DNA of 40,103 nucleotides from Cyanobacteria bacterium M_surface_10_m2_179 (GCA_016882545.1 VGPW01000006.1:1-40103), one strand, 5' to 3'; positions 27,964 through 37,214 are shown, counted from the stretch's first letter. Program-made: numbers and translations. Notes: generated by a model not told the origin, from the letters alone.

Positions 27964-29487
27964 ATGGCCGCCACCCAGACCAATCCCCTGCGCGTCGGCC
28001 TGCGCCAGGAGCGGGTGATCTCGCCGCAGTGCCTGGTGATCTTCGGGGCCAGCGGTGACCTCACCCACCGCAAGTTGATTCCAGCCCTGTTTGAGCTGTT
28101 TCGGCAGCGGCGGCTCCCCACTGAATTTTCCGTGCTGGGCTGCGCGCGTCGCCCCTGGAGCGACGACGACTTCCGCAACCGCATGGCCGAAGCCATGGCC
28201 GCTGAGGTGCAGCAGCACCAGAGCGCCTGGCAGCAATTCGCCGCCTGCCTCTTCTACGAACCGGTCGATCTGCAACAGGACGAGGACGTGGTGCGGCTCG
28301 GCAGCCGCCTGGAGGCCCTCGACCGGCAACGGGCCACCCGTGGCAACCGCACCTTTTATCTCTCGGTGTCGCCGGCGTTCTACGGCAGCGGCTGCCGCGC
28401 CCTGGCCAACGCAGGCCTGCTCAAGGATCCAAGCCGCAGCCGGGTGGTGATCGAAAAACCCTTCGGCACCGACTACAGCAGCGCCCAATCGCTCAACCGG
28501 GTGGTGCAGAGCTGCGGCCAGGAATCGCAGATCTTCCGCATCGACCACTACCTGGGCAAGGAAACAGTCCAAAACATCCTGGTGCTGCGCTTCGCCAACG
28601 CCATCTTCGAGCCGATCTGGAACCGCAACTACATCGCCAACGTGCAGATCACGGCGGCGGAAACCGTGGGGGTGGAGGAGCGAGCCGGTTACTACGAAAC
28701 CAGCGGTGCCCTGCGGGACATGGTGCAAAACCACCTCACCCAGATGCTGGCGCTCACCGCCATGGAAACGCCGGGACACTTCGATCCCGAATCGATCCGC
28801 AGCGAGAAGGCGAAGGTGCTGCAGGCGGCTCGCCTCGCCAACGAAGACGAACCCTGGAAGTGCTGCGTGCGCGGCCAATACAGCCGCGGCGGCAACCGGG
28901 CCAATCCGATGGCGGGCTACCGGGAGGAGCCGGGGGTGAACCCCGACAGCACCACCGAAACCTATGTGGCGATGAAGCTGTTCATCGACAACTGGCGCTG
29001 GCAGGGGGTGCCCTTTTATCTGCGCACCGGCAAACGTCTACCCAAACGGCTCTCGGAGGTGGTGCTCACCTTCCGCAAGGCACCGGTGCAGCTGTTTGAT
29101 GCAGCAGGTGGCACCCCCACCGCCAACCAGCTGGTGCTGCGCATCCAGCCCGATGAGGGTGCCGGGTTTGTGTTCGATGTGAAGGCTCCCGGCTCCGGCA
29201 TGCGCAGCCGACCGGTAGACATGCACTTCAGCTACGACGAAAGCTTCGGTGAACCCTCCGATGAGGGTTATGTGCGCCTGCTCGCCGACGCCATGCTCGG
29301 CGATCCCACCCTGTTCACCCGCAGCGATGAGGTGGAAGCGGCCTGGCGGCTCTACACCCCGCTGCTGGAGCTGATCGAAGACGCCCCTGCCCAGCTGCCC
29401 GTCTACCCCTACGAAGCCCGCACCTGGGGCCCCGGCGCCGCCGACAACCTCCTGGCCGAAGACGGCCTGATGTGGCGTCGCCCCTAA
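27964..29487 (+). CDS. zwf: glucose-6-phosphate 1-dehydrogenase
   Basis: Zwf oxidises glucose-6-phosphate to 6-phosphogluconolactone with NADP+, the entry to the oxidative pentose phosphate pathway and the main dark source of NADPH in cyanobacteria. The 507-residue protein has family length, with the nucleotide motif FGASGDLTHRK (27-37), EKPFG (164-168), the substrate-binding RIDHYLGKE (192-200) and the catalytic His segment MVQNHLTQML. Cys residues at 60, 95, 144 and 184 could take part in the thioredoxin/OpcA redox control known for cyanobacterial Zwf, but this is inference. opcA follows after 40 bases and cobB after that, so they form a zwf-opcA-cobB cluster. Confidence 0.97.
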   Translation: MAATQTNPLRVGLRQERVISPQCLVIFGASGDLTHRKLIPALFELFRQRRLPTEFSVLGCARRPWSDDDFRNRMAEAMAAEVQQHQSAWQQFAACLFYEPVDLQQDEDVVRLGSRLEALDRQRATRGNRTFYLSVSPAFYGSGCRALANAGLLKDPSRSRVVIEKPFGTDYSSAQSLNRVVQSCGQESQIFRIDHYLGKETVQNILVLRFANAIFEPIWNRNYIANVQITAAETVGVEERAGYYETSGALRDMVQNHLTQMLALTAMETPGHFDPESIRSEKAKVLQAARLANEDEPWKCCVRGQYSRGGNRANPMAGYREEPGVNPDSTTETYVAMKLFIDNWRWQGVPFYLRTGKRLPKRLSEVVLTFRKAPVQLFDAAGGTPTANQLVLRIQPDEGAGFVFDVKAPGSGMRSRPVDMHFSYDESFGEPSDEGYVRLLADAMLGDPTLFTRSDEVEAAWRLYTPLLELIEDAPAQLPVYPYEARTWGPGAADNLLAEDGLMWRRP

Positions 29488-29527
29488 TCCAGCTTTCACT
29501 CCGCTCCCCCACTCCGCTGCAACCGCC

Positions 29528-30844
29528 ATGGCTCCCCAGCTCACCCTGCAGGCCCCGCTTCAGCTCCCCCCCCAGGAGGTGCCGGCCTACCTCAACCGCC
29601 TGTGGGGCGAAAGCCTCAAGGAATCCAGCGGCGCCGCCACGTTCACGCTGCTGGTGTGGGAGCCATCGTGGCTGGAACAGCAACTGATCCGCACCGGTCG
29701 CATCGACGGCCCGATCAGCGGCCTGCTGAGCGAGCAGCTGCTGCAGGCCGCACGCCGGGCCGTGGGGGAGCTGGCCCTGCCGGCCAGCACCGCTCCAACC
29801 GCCCCGGAGCTGGCGTGGGCCCTGGGTCAGGAAGGGGGCGACCACACGGCGGAGGATCTGCGCGGTCAGTTCGTGGATCGCGCCATCAGCGCCCACCAGC
29901 CGCGGCGGCTGATCACCCTGGCGCCCACCCTGGCCGCGGATCGGCAGCTGGAATCCATGGTGGCCGCCTACTGCCCGCTGCCGGAGGAGCGCGGGGTGAG
30001 CGCCGATGCCTGCGGTGATGTGGTGGTGCTGCGCGGCGGCATGGGAGCCATGCCGCAGGGATTGGCGATGCTGCAGGAGCTGATCCCCGCCGATCTGCCC
30101 TGCTGGGTGTGGTGGAACGGCACGATGGATGAATCGCCGGAGCTGCTGGAAGCCCTGGCGGTGCCGCCGCGACGGCTGGTGGTGGATAGCTCCATCGGCG
30201 AGCCGCGCCGTTGCCTGGATCTGCTGGTGCAACGGATCGAGCTGGGGCAGGCGGTGAACGACCTCAACTGGCTGCGGCTACGCACCTGGCGCGAATCGCT
30301 GGCCATGGTGTTCGACCCGCCGAGTCGCCAGAGCGCCCTCGATCAAGTGGTGCAGCTCGACATCGACGTGGAAGGTCAGCACCCGGTGAAAGGGTTGCTG
30401 CTGGCGGCCTGGATCGCTGATCGCCTCGGCTGGCACCTTGTGAACAGCTACTGGATCGATGGAGCTGGCACTGGCACCGGCAACGAAGGTCGCGGCATCG
30501 GCGCCGAATTTCAGCGCAGCGACGGCCAAAGCGTGCAGTTTCGGTTGATGCCCGTGCCGGTGGGCATCAGCAAGATGCATCCAGGCGCCCTGGTGGGCCT
30601 GCGGCTGATCTGCGCCCCACCCGATCGCTCACCGCTGTGCGTGATCCTCTGCTCGGAATCGGGCGGTTGCATGCGCCTCGAAGCCGGCGGCGTGGCCTCG
30701 ATGGAGCTGGCCGAGGAGGTGGTTCCCCTGCCCAACGAAAGCGAGGAGATGGAGATGGCGCGGTTGCTGGGTGGCGGCCACGACAGCACCAACCCTCTGC
30801 TGGCCGCTGCCGCCGCCTTGGCTGCCAAGCTGCTGCCCAACTGA
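29528..30844 (+). CDS. opcA: glucose-6-phosphate dehydrogenase assembly/activator protein
   Basis: OpcA binds Zwf, favours its active oligomer and mediates its redox control. The 438-residue protein is typical, with the conserved LVWEPSWLEQQLIRTGRIDG near the N-terminus (44-63), a central VVVLRGGMGAMPQGLAML and a C-terminal part rich in Gly and Ala. No catalytic motif is expected. It starts at an ATG 40 bases after zwf and is almost certainly cotranscribed with it, as in other cyanobacteria. cobB begins 30 bases after its stop. Confidence 0.95.
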   Translation: MAPQLTLQAPLQLPPQEVPAYLNRLWGESLKESSGAATFTLLVWEPSWLEQQLIRTGRIDGPISGLLSEQLLQAARRAVGELALPASTAPTAPELAWALGQEGGDHTAEDLRGQFVDRAISAHQPRRLITLAPTLAADRQLESMVAAYCPLPEERGVSADACGDVVVLRGGMGAMPQGLAMLQELIPADLPCWVWWNGTMDESPELLEALAVPPRRLVVDSSIGEPRRCLDLLVQRIELGQAVNDLNWLRLRTWRESLAMVFDPPSRQSALDQVVQLDIDVEGQHPVKGLLLAAWIADRLGWHLVNSYWIDGAGTGTGNEGRGIGAEFQRSDGQSVQFRLMPVPVGISKMHPGALVGLRLICAPPDRSPLCVILCSESGGCMRLEAGGVASMELAEEVVPLPNESEEMEMARLLGGGHDSTNPLLAAAAALAAKLLPN

Positions 30845-30874
30845 TCCACGGCCCCCAGCCGAGCGCCCCGTCCG

Positions 30875-32269
30875 ATGCCCTGCCTGATCGCCGCCCCAAC
30901 CAGCGGCAGCGGCAAGACCCTCGTGAGCCTGGCGCTCACGGCCCTGGCCCGGCGCCGCGGCTGCAGCATCCAAACCTTCAAGGTGGGGCCCGATTACCTC
31001 GACCCCCAGCTGCTCGCGGCAGCCAGCGGCCGCCCCTGCCGCACCCTCGATCCACTGCTCTGCGGTGAAGCCTGGTTGCAGCGGAGCTTCCAGCAACACG
31101 GCAGTGCTGCGGAGCTGAGCCTGGTGGAGGGGGTGATGGGCCTGTTCGACGGCCGCGGCCCCAGCAGCGACGGCAGCTCCGCCCACGTGGCCCAGCTGCT
31201 GCAGCTGCCGGTGGTGCTGGTGGTGGAAGCCAGCCGGCAGGCGGGTTCGGTGGCGGCGCTGGTGCGGGGTTTCCGCGATCACCAGCCCCAGCTGCAACTG
31301 GCCGGCGTGGTGCTCAACGGCGTGGGCAGCGAGCGGCACCACGCCCTGCTGCGCGACGCCCTGGCCGCGATCGCCATGCCGCTGCTGGGGGCCCTACCGC
31401 GCCACGACAGCCTGGAGCTGCCCTCCCGCCACCTGGGGCTGCTGCCGGCCCACGAGCTCGCCGATCTGCAGCAACGCCTCGGAGCCTGGGCGGATCTAGC
31501 CGAACGCCACCTCAACCTCGAAGCCCTCTGGCCGCTGCTCAGCGCACCGGCGGCGGCAGCCGAGCCTCCCGATCACAACGACCCCAGCGGGGATGCACCC
31601 CGGGCTGAGGTTGAGATCGATGCGCCTATCACCGTGGCGATCGCCAGCGATGCTGCCTTCCACTTCCGCTACCCGGAGGCCACCGAGCTGCTGGAGCAGC
31701 AGGGGCTCACCGTGCAGAACTGGTCGCCGCTGGCCGATGAACCGCTGCCGCCACACTGCCGGGCCCTGGTGTTGCCAGGGGGCTACCCGGAACTGCACGC
31801 CGCCCAGCTGGCCGAGAGCCGGCGCAGCCTGCAGGCGCTGGGCCAGGCCCATGCCCATGGCCTGCCGATCTATGCCGAATGCGGCGGCCTGCTGCTGCTG
31901 GGGCAGCGATTGAGCGATGGCAACGGCCAAGCCCATGCCATGGCGGGGGTGCTGCCCTTCAGCGCCGAGCGCGGGGGCCTCAGCCTCGGCTACCGCGACG
32001 CCACAGCGTTGCAGGACGGCCTGGTGCTGCGCCGGGGCGAGCGGCTCTGCGGTCATGAATTTCACCGCTGGCAACTGCAGCCGGAGGCCGTGGCCAGGGC
32101 CGAGCAGCTGTGGCAGCTTGAGGGCTGGGGCAGCCCGGCCCGCCCTGAGGGCTGGAGCCGTTCGCAGCTGCATGCCAGCTGGCTGCATCTGCATTGGGGC
32201 GGCTGCCTGGCCGTGCCCCAGCGCCTGGCCGCCGCCGCCCGCCGCTACACCCCTCCGCCCTGTGCCTGA
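30875..32269 (+). CDS. cobB: cobyrinate a,c-diamide synthase
   Basis: This enzyme amidates the a and c side chains of cobyrinate using glutamine and ATP (CobB/CbiA type). The 464-residue protein has an N-terminal P-loop APTSGSGKT (7-15), the VGPDYLDP motif (37-44), EGVMGLFDG (85-93), and a C-terminal class I-type glutamine amidotransferase with LPGGYPELHA (300-309), the nucleophile Cys336 in YAECGGLLLL and a final His in CGHEFH. A linker near 222-250 is rich in Ala, Pro and Asp and poorly conserved. It follows opcA by 30 bases and precedes a histidine phosphatase by 8 bases. Together with cbiT it indicates an active cobamide pathway, pseudocobalamin being the usual product in this group. Confidence 0.94.
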   Translation: MPCLIAAPTSGSGKTLVSLALTALARRRGCSIQTFKVGPDYLDPQLLAAASGRPCRTLDPLLCGEAWLQRSFQQHGSAAELSLVEGVMGLFDGRGPSSDGSSAHVAQLLQLPVVLVVEASRQAGSVAALVRGFRDHQPQLQLAGVVLNGVGSERHHALLRDALAAIAMPLLGALPRHDSLELPSRHLGLLPAHELADLQQRLGAWADLAERHLNLEALWPLLSAPAAAAEPPDHNDPSGDAPRAEVEIDAPITVAIASDAAFHFRYPEATELLEQQGLTVQNWSPLADEPLPPHCRALVLPGGYPELHAAQLAESRRSLQALGQAHAHGLPIYAECGGLLLLGQRLSDGNGQAHAMAGVLPFSAERGGLSLGYRDATALQDGLVLRRGERLCGHEFHRWQLQPEAVARAEQLWQLEGWGSPARPEGWSRSQLHASWLHLHWGGCLAVPQRLAAAARRYTPPPCA

Positions 32270-32277
32270 TCGCCGCG

Positions 32278-32868
32278 ATGGCCTCCCCCGAGCTTTGGCT
32301 GCTGCGCCACGGCGCCACCGAATGGGCCCTCAACGGCCGCCACACCGGCAGCACCGATCTGCCCCTGCTGCCCGAGGGTGAAGCGGAGGCCCGGGCCCTC
32401 GCCCCATTGCTGGCCCAGCAGACGTTCGCGGCCGTGTTCACCAGCCCGCTGCAGCGCGCCCGCCGCACCTGCGAGCTGGCGGGGCTGGGCGGGCAGGCCA
32501 CGGTTGAGCCGGATCTGCGCGAGTGGGATTACGGGCGCTACGAGGGGATCACCACCGCCGAGATCCGCCAGACGGTGCCGGACTGGACGGTGTTCACCCA
32601 CCCCTGCCCCGATGGCGAGAGCCTGGCGCAGGTGCGGGAGCGCTGCGAACGCCTGATCGCCCGCTGCCTCGATACCGCCGCCAGCGGTCCGGTGGCCCTG
32701 TTTGCCCACGGCCACATCCTGCGCAGCCTGGCGGGCTGCTGGCTGGGGCTCGGCGTGCCGGGCGGAGCGCTGTTGGTGCTCGGCACCGGCAGCTTCTGCG
32801 TGCTCGGCTCGGAGCGCCAGCAACGGGCTCTGCTGCGCTGGAACGCACCGGTGAAGGCAGCGCTGTAG
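32278..32868 (+). CDS. histidine phosphatase (phosphoglycerate mutase-like) family protein
   Basis: The 196-residue protein has the RHG catalytic motif near the start (LLRHGATEW, His11), Arg and Glu of the phosphate pocket (SPLQRARRT; REWDYGRYEG) and the second His in LFAHGHILR. It begins 8 bases after cobB and is surely cotranscribed. In this family the function ranges over sugar phosphatases, mutases and alpha-ribazole phosphatase (CobC), which removes phosphate in the late cobamide pathway. The position after cobB makes CobC an attractive but unproven reading; a general sugar phosphatase is equally compatible with the motifs. Confidence 0.85.
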   Translation: MASPELWLLRHGATEWALNGRHTGSTDLPLLPEGEAEARALAPLLAQQTFAAVFTSPLQRARRTCELAGLGGQATVEPDLREWDYGRYEGITTAEIRQTVPDWTVFTHPCPDGESLAQVRERCERLIARCLDTAASGPVALFAHGHILRSLAGCWLGLGVPGGALLVLGTGSFCVLGSERQQRALLRWNAPVKAAL

Positions 32869-32968
32869 CCAGCGGAGCAGCGCCGTGGCAGGTTGAGAAC
32901 AAGCGAGCGGGAGGTGCGCCGTGCGAGAGAGAAAAGAGCCGCAACCCAGGCGCACCACCCCGCGCCAG

Positions 32969-33361
32969 ATGGAATCGCGAGCTCCGGGCTGGCTGATCGC
33001 CGATTCGATCGCGCCCGGCCGCAGCAGCCGCAGCGTGCGCCAGCGCGAATGGCTGGAGGTGCAACGGCCGGAGCCCTCCACCCAGCAACGCCTCGAGCGC
33101 TGGCAGCTGATCGTGCACGGCCGGGTGCAGGGGGTGGGCTACCGGGCGGCCTGCTGCCAGAAGGCCCGCGAACTGGATCTGAATGGCTGGGTGCGCAACC
33201 TCAGCGATGGCAGCGTGGAGGTGCAGGCGGAGGGCAACCTGCATCAGCTCACCGAATTGCGCCTCTGGTGTGAACGCGGCCCCCAGGGAGCCGGGGTGCA
33301 CAGCGTGAGCCATAGCCAGCTGAACCCGATCAGGGAAGACTGGTTCGAAATCCGACGCTGA
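32969..33361 (+). CDS. acylphosphatase with N-terminal extension
   Basis: Acylphosphatase hydrolyses carboxyl-phosphate bonds of small metabolites. The domain fills residues 44-130 and holds the phosphate loop HGRVQGVGYR with its catalytic Arg and the Asn of GWVRNLSDGSVE, so it should be active. Typical members are 90-100 residues; here the ATG at 32969 gives 130, with an Arg/Ser-rich extension of about 40. The extension keeps the G/C third-position bias of coding DNA. Alternatives are GTG at 33059 (100 residues, standard size) and GTG at 32921. The preceding 100 bases hold nothing that I recognise. A membrane protein gene starts 10 bases downstream. Confidence 0.85.
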   Translation: MESRAPGWLIADSIAPGRSSRSVRQREWLEVQRPEPSTQQRLERWQLIVHGRVQGVGYRAACCQKARELDLNGWVRNLSDGSVEVQAEGNLHQLTELRLWCERGPQGAGVHSVSHSQLNPIREDWFEIRR

Positions 33362-33371
33362 TCTGGCCGCG

Positions 33372-34058
33372 ATGACCAACGGGAGCCTCTGGGCCGAGCT
33401 GTTGGCCTACGGCAGTGGCATCGCCATCAGCCCGATTCACATCGGCCTGCTCCTCCTGTTGCTGCTGGGCCCGCAGCCCCTGCGCCGAGGCGGCCTGTTC
33501 GTGCTCAGCTGGATGGCCACGGTGACCCTGATGGTGGTGCTGCTGCTCACCGTGGGCCATGGCCTGGTGCTCACCATGGAGAAAGGCAGCAGCCACCGCA
33601 CCGGCCTGGATCTGTTGGCGGCCGGAGCGCTGCTGGCCCTGGGCCTCAAGGAACTGCTCGAACGCCGGGAGGAGGGCCAGGAAGCGCCGGGCTGGACACG
33701 CCAGCTCGATCGCTTCTGCGCCATGCCGCTGCCGCTGCTGCTGGGGGCCAGCTGCGCCATTGAGGTGATCAGCCCGGACGATCTGTTTCTGTTCGCCAAG
33801 GCGGCCTCGGCCCTGCTCTCCGCAGGCCTGAACCGCGCCCAGGAAGTGATCTACACAGCCGGCTTCAGCGTGGCGGCCAGCCTGGCGTTGCTGGTGCCCT
33901 TCACCACGGTGCTGGTGGGGCGCGATCGGGTGGTGCCGCTGCTGGAGAAAGGCAAGCAAGTGTTGTTCGCCCGCGGCGATCTGCTGGTGGGAGGGCTGAG
34001 CCTGGTGTTGGCGGGCTATCTGGGTTGGCAGGGCATCGACGGCCTGCAGCTGCGCTGA
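33372..34058 (+). CDS. GAP / Sap family membrane protein
   Basis: The 228-residue protein has about six membrane segments. It starts with the ISPIHIGLLLLLLLG motif (19-33) and a charged loop (ERREEGQEAPGW) in the middle, the layout of the GAP/Sap family (Sap, sulfolipid-1-addressing protein), which is related to LysE-type exporters. Family members are thought to move lipids or small solutes across the membrane; the substrate here is unknown. It is 10 bases after the acylphosphatase gene, so cotranscription is likely. It ends 7 bases from the convergent helicase gene, with no terminator between. Confidence 0.72.
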   Translation: MTNGSLWAELLAYGSGIAISPIHIGLLLLLLLGPQPLRRGGLFVLSWMATVTLMVVLLLTVGHGLVLTMEKGSSHRTGLDLLAAGALLALGLKELLERREEGQEAPGWTRQLDRFCAMPLPLLLGASCAIEVISPDDLFLFAKAASALLSAGLNRAQEVIYTAGFSVAASLALLVPFTTVLVGRDRVVPLLEKGKQVLFARGDLLVGGLSLVLAGYLGWQGIDGLQLR

Positions 34059-34065
34059 CGCCGCC

Positions 34066-35532
34066 TCAAGCGCCCTGGGCGAGCCAGTCGCGCCAGCGCT
34101 GCTGGTCGTCGGCGGCGGTGCCACCACCACGGCCATCGGCCACCAACCACACCGCCTGGCTGGCGCGGCTCACCGCCACGTACACCAACTGGCGGCGCAG
34201 CACCGCGTCGCTGGGCCAGAACACATCGCCCGCCACGAACACCTCCCCGAAGGTGCTGCCCTGGCTGCGGTGCACCGTGAGCACAGCGGCCGGCCCCAGC
34301 GAAGCAAACGCATCGCGCACCAGGAAGTAGCGCCGCCACAGGGCCCGGCCGGCCTGCTTGCCAGCGTCGCGGGCCTGCTGCCGCAGCTGCCGCATCAGGG
34401 CTTCGAGCTCGGTGCGTGCCGTGCTGCCCGCCGGTGGCAGCAGCCGCAGGGTGAGCCGCGATTCGCCCGCCTCCACCTCGGCGCTGAGGGTGTCGATCAC
34501 CGGCGCCGTGAGGCCATCGCCGCTGCCGATGCCGAAATCTGCCAGGTCGCAGCGCTCGGGCGTCACATCCCGCACCACCAGCTCGCGGTTGGAGCCCAGC
34601 AGCATGTCGGGCTCTTCGGCCGCCTCCTCGCCGGCGCGGCAGGCCGGCGCCATCACGGCTGCCCGGGTGATCAACACCTCCCCCGGCAGCACCGGCAGCT
34701 GATCGGCCATCTCGCCGTGGATCGCCCGGCGGGCGAGCGGCACCAGCTGCTCAAGGGCGCGGTTGGTGAAGCAGAGGATGCGGGCGTGATCGGGATTGTC
34801 GAGCTCGGCGCCGCGGCGCAGGGCCGCCTGGGCCGCCGCCAACCATTCGTCGCGGGGCAGCGCCGCCACCTGGCCATGGTTGTCGCGCACCGGCGCCAGG
34901 GCCGGCGGCTGGCGGCAGGGGAGCTGCCCATTGCGCAAACCCGTGGCCAGCTGCAGCACGGGCCCCTGGTGGCGCACCACCTCCGAGAGGCTGGCGGCCG
35001 CAGCGCGGCCCATGGCGAACACCGGACTGGTGGGTTCTCCCACCGGCGGCAGTTGGGCGGGATCGCCCACAAACACCAGCCGCGTGCGGAAGGGGTGCGC
35101 GCAGCGCAGGGCAATCTCCAGCAGGGTGCTGTCCACCATCGAGGCCTCATCCACCAGCACCAAGCCGAGGTTTTCCAAGGCAGCTGCCGTTTGCTCCGTT
35201 TCCTCGCAGCGCTCCAGATCCCCCTGGCGCTTGAGCTTCAGCCGCAGCAGCCGGTGGATCGTGCTCGGATACCAGGTGGGCTGCAACGCGGCCCAGGCCA
35301 GCTGCTGCCGCAACACGCCCACGGCCTTGTGGGTGGGGGCCACCACGGTCCAGCACAGGCCGAGGTCGTCCACCTGCTGCAACAGGTGGCGGGAGAGGTA
35401 GGTCTTGCCGGTGCCGGCGTAGCCGCTCAGCACAAACGGCGTGCCGTCGTAGGGAGCTTTCAGCCAGGCCGCAAAGGTCTCGGCGGCTTGGGCCTGCCCT
35501 GCGGTGAGCGCCTCAGCCAACGCCTCCCCCAA
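34066..35532 (-). CDS. RecD/Dda-like superfamily 1 DNA helicase
   Basis: This is a stand-alone SF1B helicase of 488 residues. Motif I is GYAGTGKT (37-44), motif Ia VVAPTHKA, motif II VLVDEASMVD, motif III FVGDPAQLPPVGE, motif V VLTVHRSQGSTFGEV and motif VI YVAVSRAS, so ATPase and translocase functions look intact. It lacks the long N-terminal part of RecD2 and is closer to Dda in size. It is expected to unwind DNA 5' to 3' in repair or replication restart. The start is a TTG at 35532, overlapping the end of the DUF212 gene by 20 bases; a TTG at 35520 is also possible. It is the last gene of the folD-crtE-DUF212-helicase run. Confidence 0.88.
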   Translation of the reverse strand: MGEALAEALTAGQAQAAETFAAWLKAPYDGTPFVLSGYAGTGKTYLSRHLLQQVDDLGLCWTVVAPTHKAVGVLRQQLAWAALQPTWYPSTIHRLLRLKLKRQGDLERCEETEQTAAALENLGLVLVDEASMVDSTLLEIALRCAHPFRTRLVFVGDPAQLPPVGEPTSPVFAMGRAAAASLSEVVRHQGPVLQLATGLRNGQLPCRQPPALAPVRDNHGQVAALPRDEWLAAAQAALRRGAELDNPDHARILCFTNRALEQLVPLARRAIHGEMADQLPVLPGEVLITRAAVMAPACRAGEEAAEEPDMLLGSNRELVVRDVTPERCDLADFGIGSGDGLTAPVIDTLSAEVEAGESRLTLRLLPPAGSTARTELEALMRQLRQQARDAGKQAGRALWRRYFLVRDAFASLGPAAVLTVHRSQGSTFGEVFVAGDVFWPSDAVLRRQLVYVAVSRASQAVWLVADGRGGGTAADDQQRWRDWLAQGA

Positions 35533-36037
35533 CCGCCAGCCAGCCCCAGTGCTGGGCCAGCAGCAGCGGCGATCCCACCCACACCAATCCCGGCAGGGCC
35601 ACCAGCGGACCGATCAGGCTGCCCACCAACACCTCCAAGCGGGTGTGGCCGAGGTTTTCCTTGAGGGGCTTCAATTCGGGCGACTGATCGGGATGCAGTT
35701 CCCACAGGCCATCGGGCAAACCATTCACCCGCTGGGCGGTGATCCCGGCCGCCCGGCGCACGCCAGCAGCGTCATAGAGCACCACAAAACACATGGTGGC
35801 CGCCAGGGCAAACACAGCCGAATCAAACCCGTTCTGCCAGCCCAGCCCTGCGGCGGTTCCAGTGAGCAGCGCCGAGTGGCTCGAGGGCATCCCGCCGGTT
35901 TCCACCAGCACCTTGGGGTTCCAGCGGCGGTGCACCACCAGCTCGATCACCAGCTTGGAGAGCTGGGCGCTGCCGCAGGCCGCCAGGCCCCACCAGAGCG
36001 CGCCGTTGTCGAGGAGGCCGAGCAAGGGGGCGCTCAT
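35513..36037 (-). CDS. divergent PAP2 family protein (DUF212)
   Basis: The 174-residue membrane protein has the DUF212 signature: [20 protein letters not shown] (37-56; the final GGMPSSHS aligns with a PAP2 phosphatase motif), then [10 protein letters not shown] (89-98) and a final hydrophobic pair around [19 protein letters not shown]. These resemble acid phosphatases acting on lipid phosphates, such as isoprenoid pyrophosphates, but no activity is established for the family. Its ATG overlaps the crtE stop by 4 bases (ATGA), so it is translated with the prenyl synthase; a role in prenyl phosphate metabolism is a reasonable inference. Confidence 0.85.
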   Translation of the reverse strand: MSAPLLGLLDNGALWWGLAACGSAQLSKLVIELVVHRRWNPKVLVETGGMPSSHSALLTGTAAGLGWQNGFDSAVFALAATMCFVVLYDAAGVRRAAGITAQRVNGLPDGLWELHPDQSPELKPLKENLGHTRLEVLVGSLIGPLVALPGLVWVGSPLLLAQHWGWLAVGGGVG

Positions 36038-36972
36038 CGATCGCGGCTCGTGATGTAGTCGGCCAGGGCCAGCAGCGGCGCCGCCTTGCCACCGGCGCTC
36101 CAGGGCTCGAGCGCAGCCTTCGCTTCCGCCACCAGGGCATCGGCCCGCTGCCGTGAGGCCTCCAGGCCCAGCAGCTTGGGATAGGTGGTCTTGTCAGCGG
36201 TGAGGTCTTTACCGGCGGTTTTGCCGAGCACCTCACTGCTGGCGGTCACGTCAAGGATGTCGTCGATGATCTGAAAGGCCAGGCCGATGCCGCGGGCGTA
36301 GGTGCGCAGGGCCTGGAGCAGGGCCTCCGGGGCGCCGGCGATCAGAGCGCCGGTGAGCACGCAGGCGCGCAGCAGGGCGCCGGTTTTGTGGAGGTGGATG
36401 TATTCGAGCGTCTCGAGGTCAACGTCCTTGCCTTCGCACTCGAGATCCACCACCTGACCGCCCACCAACCCTGGAGCGCCCGAGGCCAGGCTCAGTTCAG
36501 CCACCACCTTCAGCAGCTGCTCGGCCGGCACCCCAGGGCTGCGCAACGCCACCATCTCGAAGGCGCGGGTGAGCAGGGCATCGCCCGCCAGGATCGCGTT
36601 GGCCTCGCCATACACCTTGTGATTGGTGGGCCGGCCGCGGCGCAGATCGTCGTTGTCCATGGCGGGGAGATCGTCATGGATCAGCGACATGGTGTGCACC
36701 ATCTCCAGTGCCACCGCCGTGGGCATCGCCAGCTCGCTGTTGCCGCCGGCCAGTTCACAGGCCGCCAGGCAGAGGATCGGGCGCAGGCGCTTGCCGCCGG
36801 CCAGCAGCGAGTAGCGCATCGCCTCCCGCAGGCTCTCGGGCCGCTCTGGGCCGAGGGAGCCATCCAGGGCCGCCTCCACCTTCAGCCGCGCCGCTTCCAG
36901 GTAGGCGGCAAACACGAAGCCGGTCGCCTCGGCGGCGGAGCTGTTGCCAGTGCTGCTGACGGCCGCGGTCAT
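36034..36972 (-). CDS. crtE: geranylgeranyl diphosphate synthase
   Basis: CrtE condenses isopentenyl diphosphate units into the C20 precursor of carotenoids, phytol and quinone tails. The 312-residue protein has both Asp-rich motifs: [18 protein letters not shown] (99-116) and QIIDDILD (234-241), plus the GGKRLRP motif (59-65) and HKTG (195-198). The ATG at 36972 was chosen because residues from MTAAVSS onward match the usual start; an ATG at 37038 adds 22 unconserved residues. hicA ends 62 bases upstream, inserted between crtE and folD. Its stop overlaps the DUF212 start. Confidence 0.94.
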   Translation of the reverse strand: MTAAVSSTGNSSAAEATGFVFAAYLEAARLKVEAALDGSLGPERPESLREAMRYSLLAGGKRLRPILCLAACELAGGNSELAMPTAVALEMVHTMSLIHDDLPAMDNDDLRRGRPTNHKVYGEANAILAGDALLTRAFEMVALRSPGVPAEQLLKVVAELSLASGAPGLVGGQVVDLECEGKDVDLETLEYIHLHKTGALLRACVLTGALIAGAPEALLQALRTYARGIGLAFQIIDDILDVTASSEVLGKTAGKDLTADKTTYPKLLGLEASRQRADALVAEAKAALEPWSAGGKAAPLLALADYITSRDR

Positions 36973-37034
36973 GGGGGCTGGGCCTGGGGCCATTGCTGCG
37001 CCGGATTCTCTCAGGCCAGGGCCTGGGGCACCCA

Positions 37035-37214
37035 TCAATGACCAAGAAGTGAACGCAGAATCTTGCGTGCCAGGAGCTCTTTGATCTCCACATGGCGTGG
37101 AATCGCTTCCTGGATACCCGTGGAGGGGTTGATCCAGAGCGAGTGACTGGCGCCTTCACGCTTCAGCACATAGCCGGCACGACGCAGTTTTCGCTCCAGG
37201 TCCTTTCGCTTCAA
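37035..37214 (-). CDS. hicA: HicA-type toxin (mRNA interferase), small
   Basis: The 59-residue basic protein reads [20 protein letters not shown], then [13 protein letters not shown] and [19 protein letters not shown]. This is the HicA double-stranded RNA-binding fold, with the catalytic His in GASHSLW and the typical PRHxEI...LARKILR end. HicA degrades mRNA unless bound by HicB. The TTG at 37214 must be the start or close to it, because a TGA in the same frame lies at 37218-37220. It begins 9 bases after the hicB stop. It is too short to be caught by common length cut-offs. The antitoxin-first order is the reverse of the classical hicAB locus. Confidence 0.85.
   Translation of the reverse strand: MKRKDLERKLRRAGYVLKREGASHSLWINPSTGIQEAIPRHVEIKELLARKILRSLLGH

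Noticed and set aside
30845-30874. A cobalamin riboswitch before cobB
   Set aside because: Only 30 bases separate opcA and cobB, with no B12-box-like sequence, so there is no room for one.
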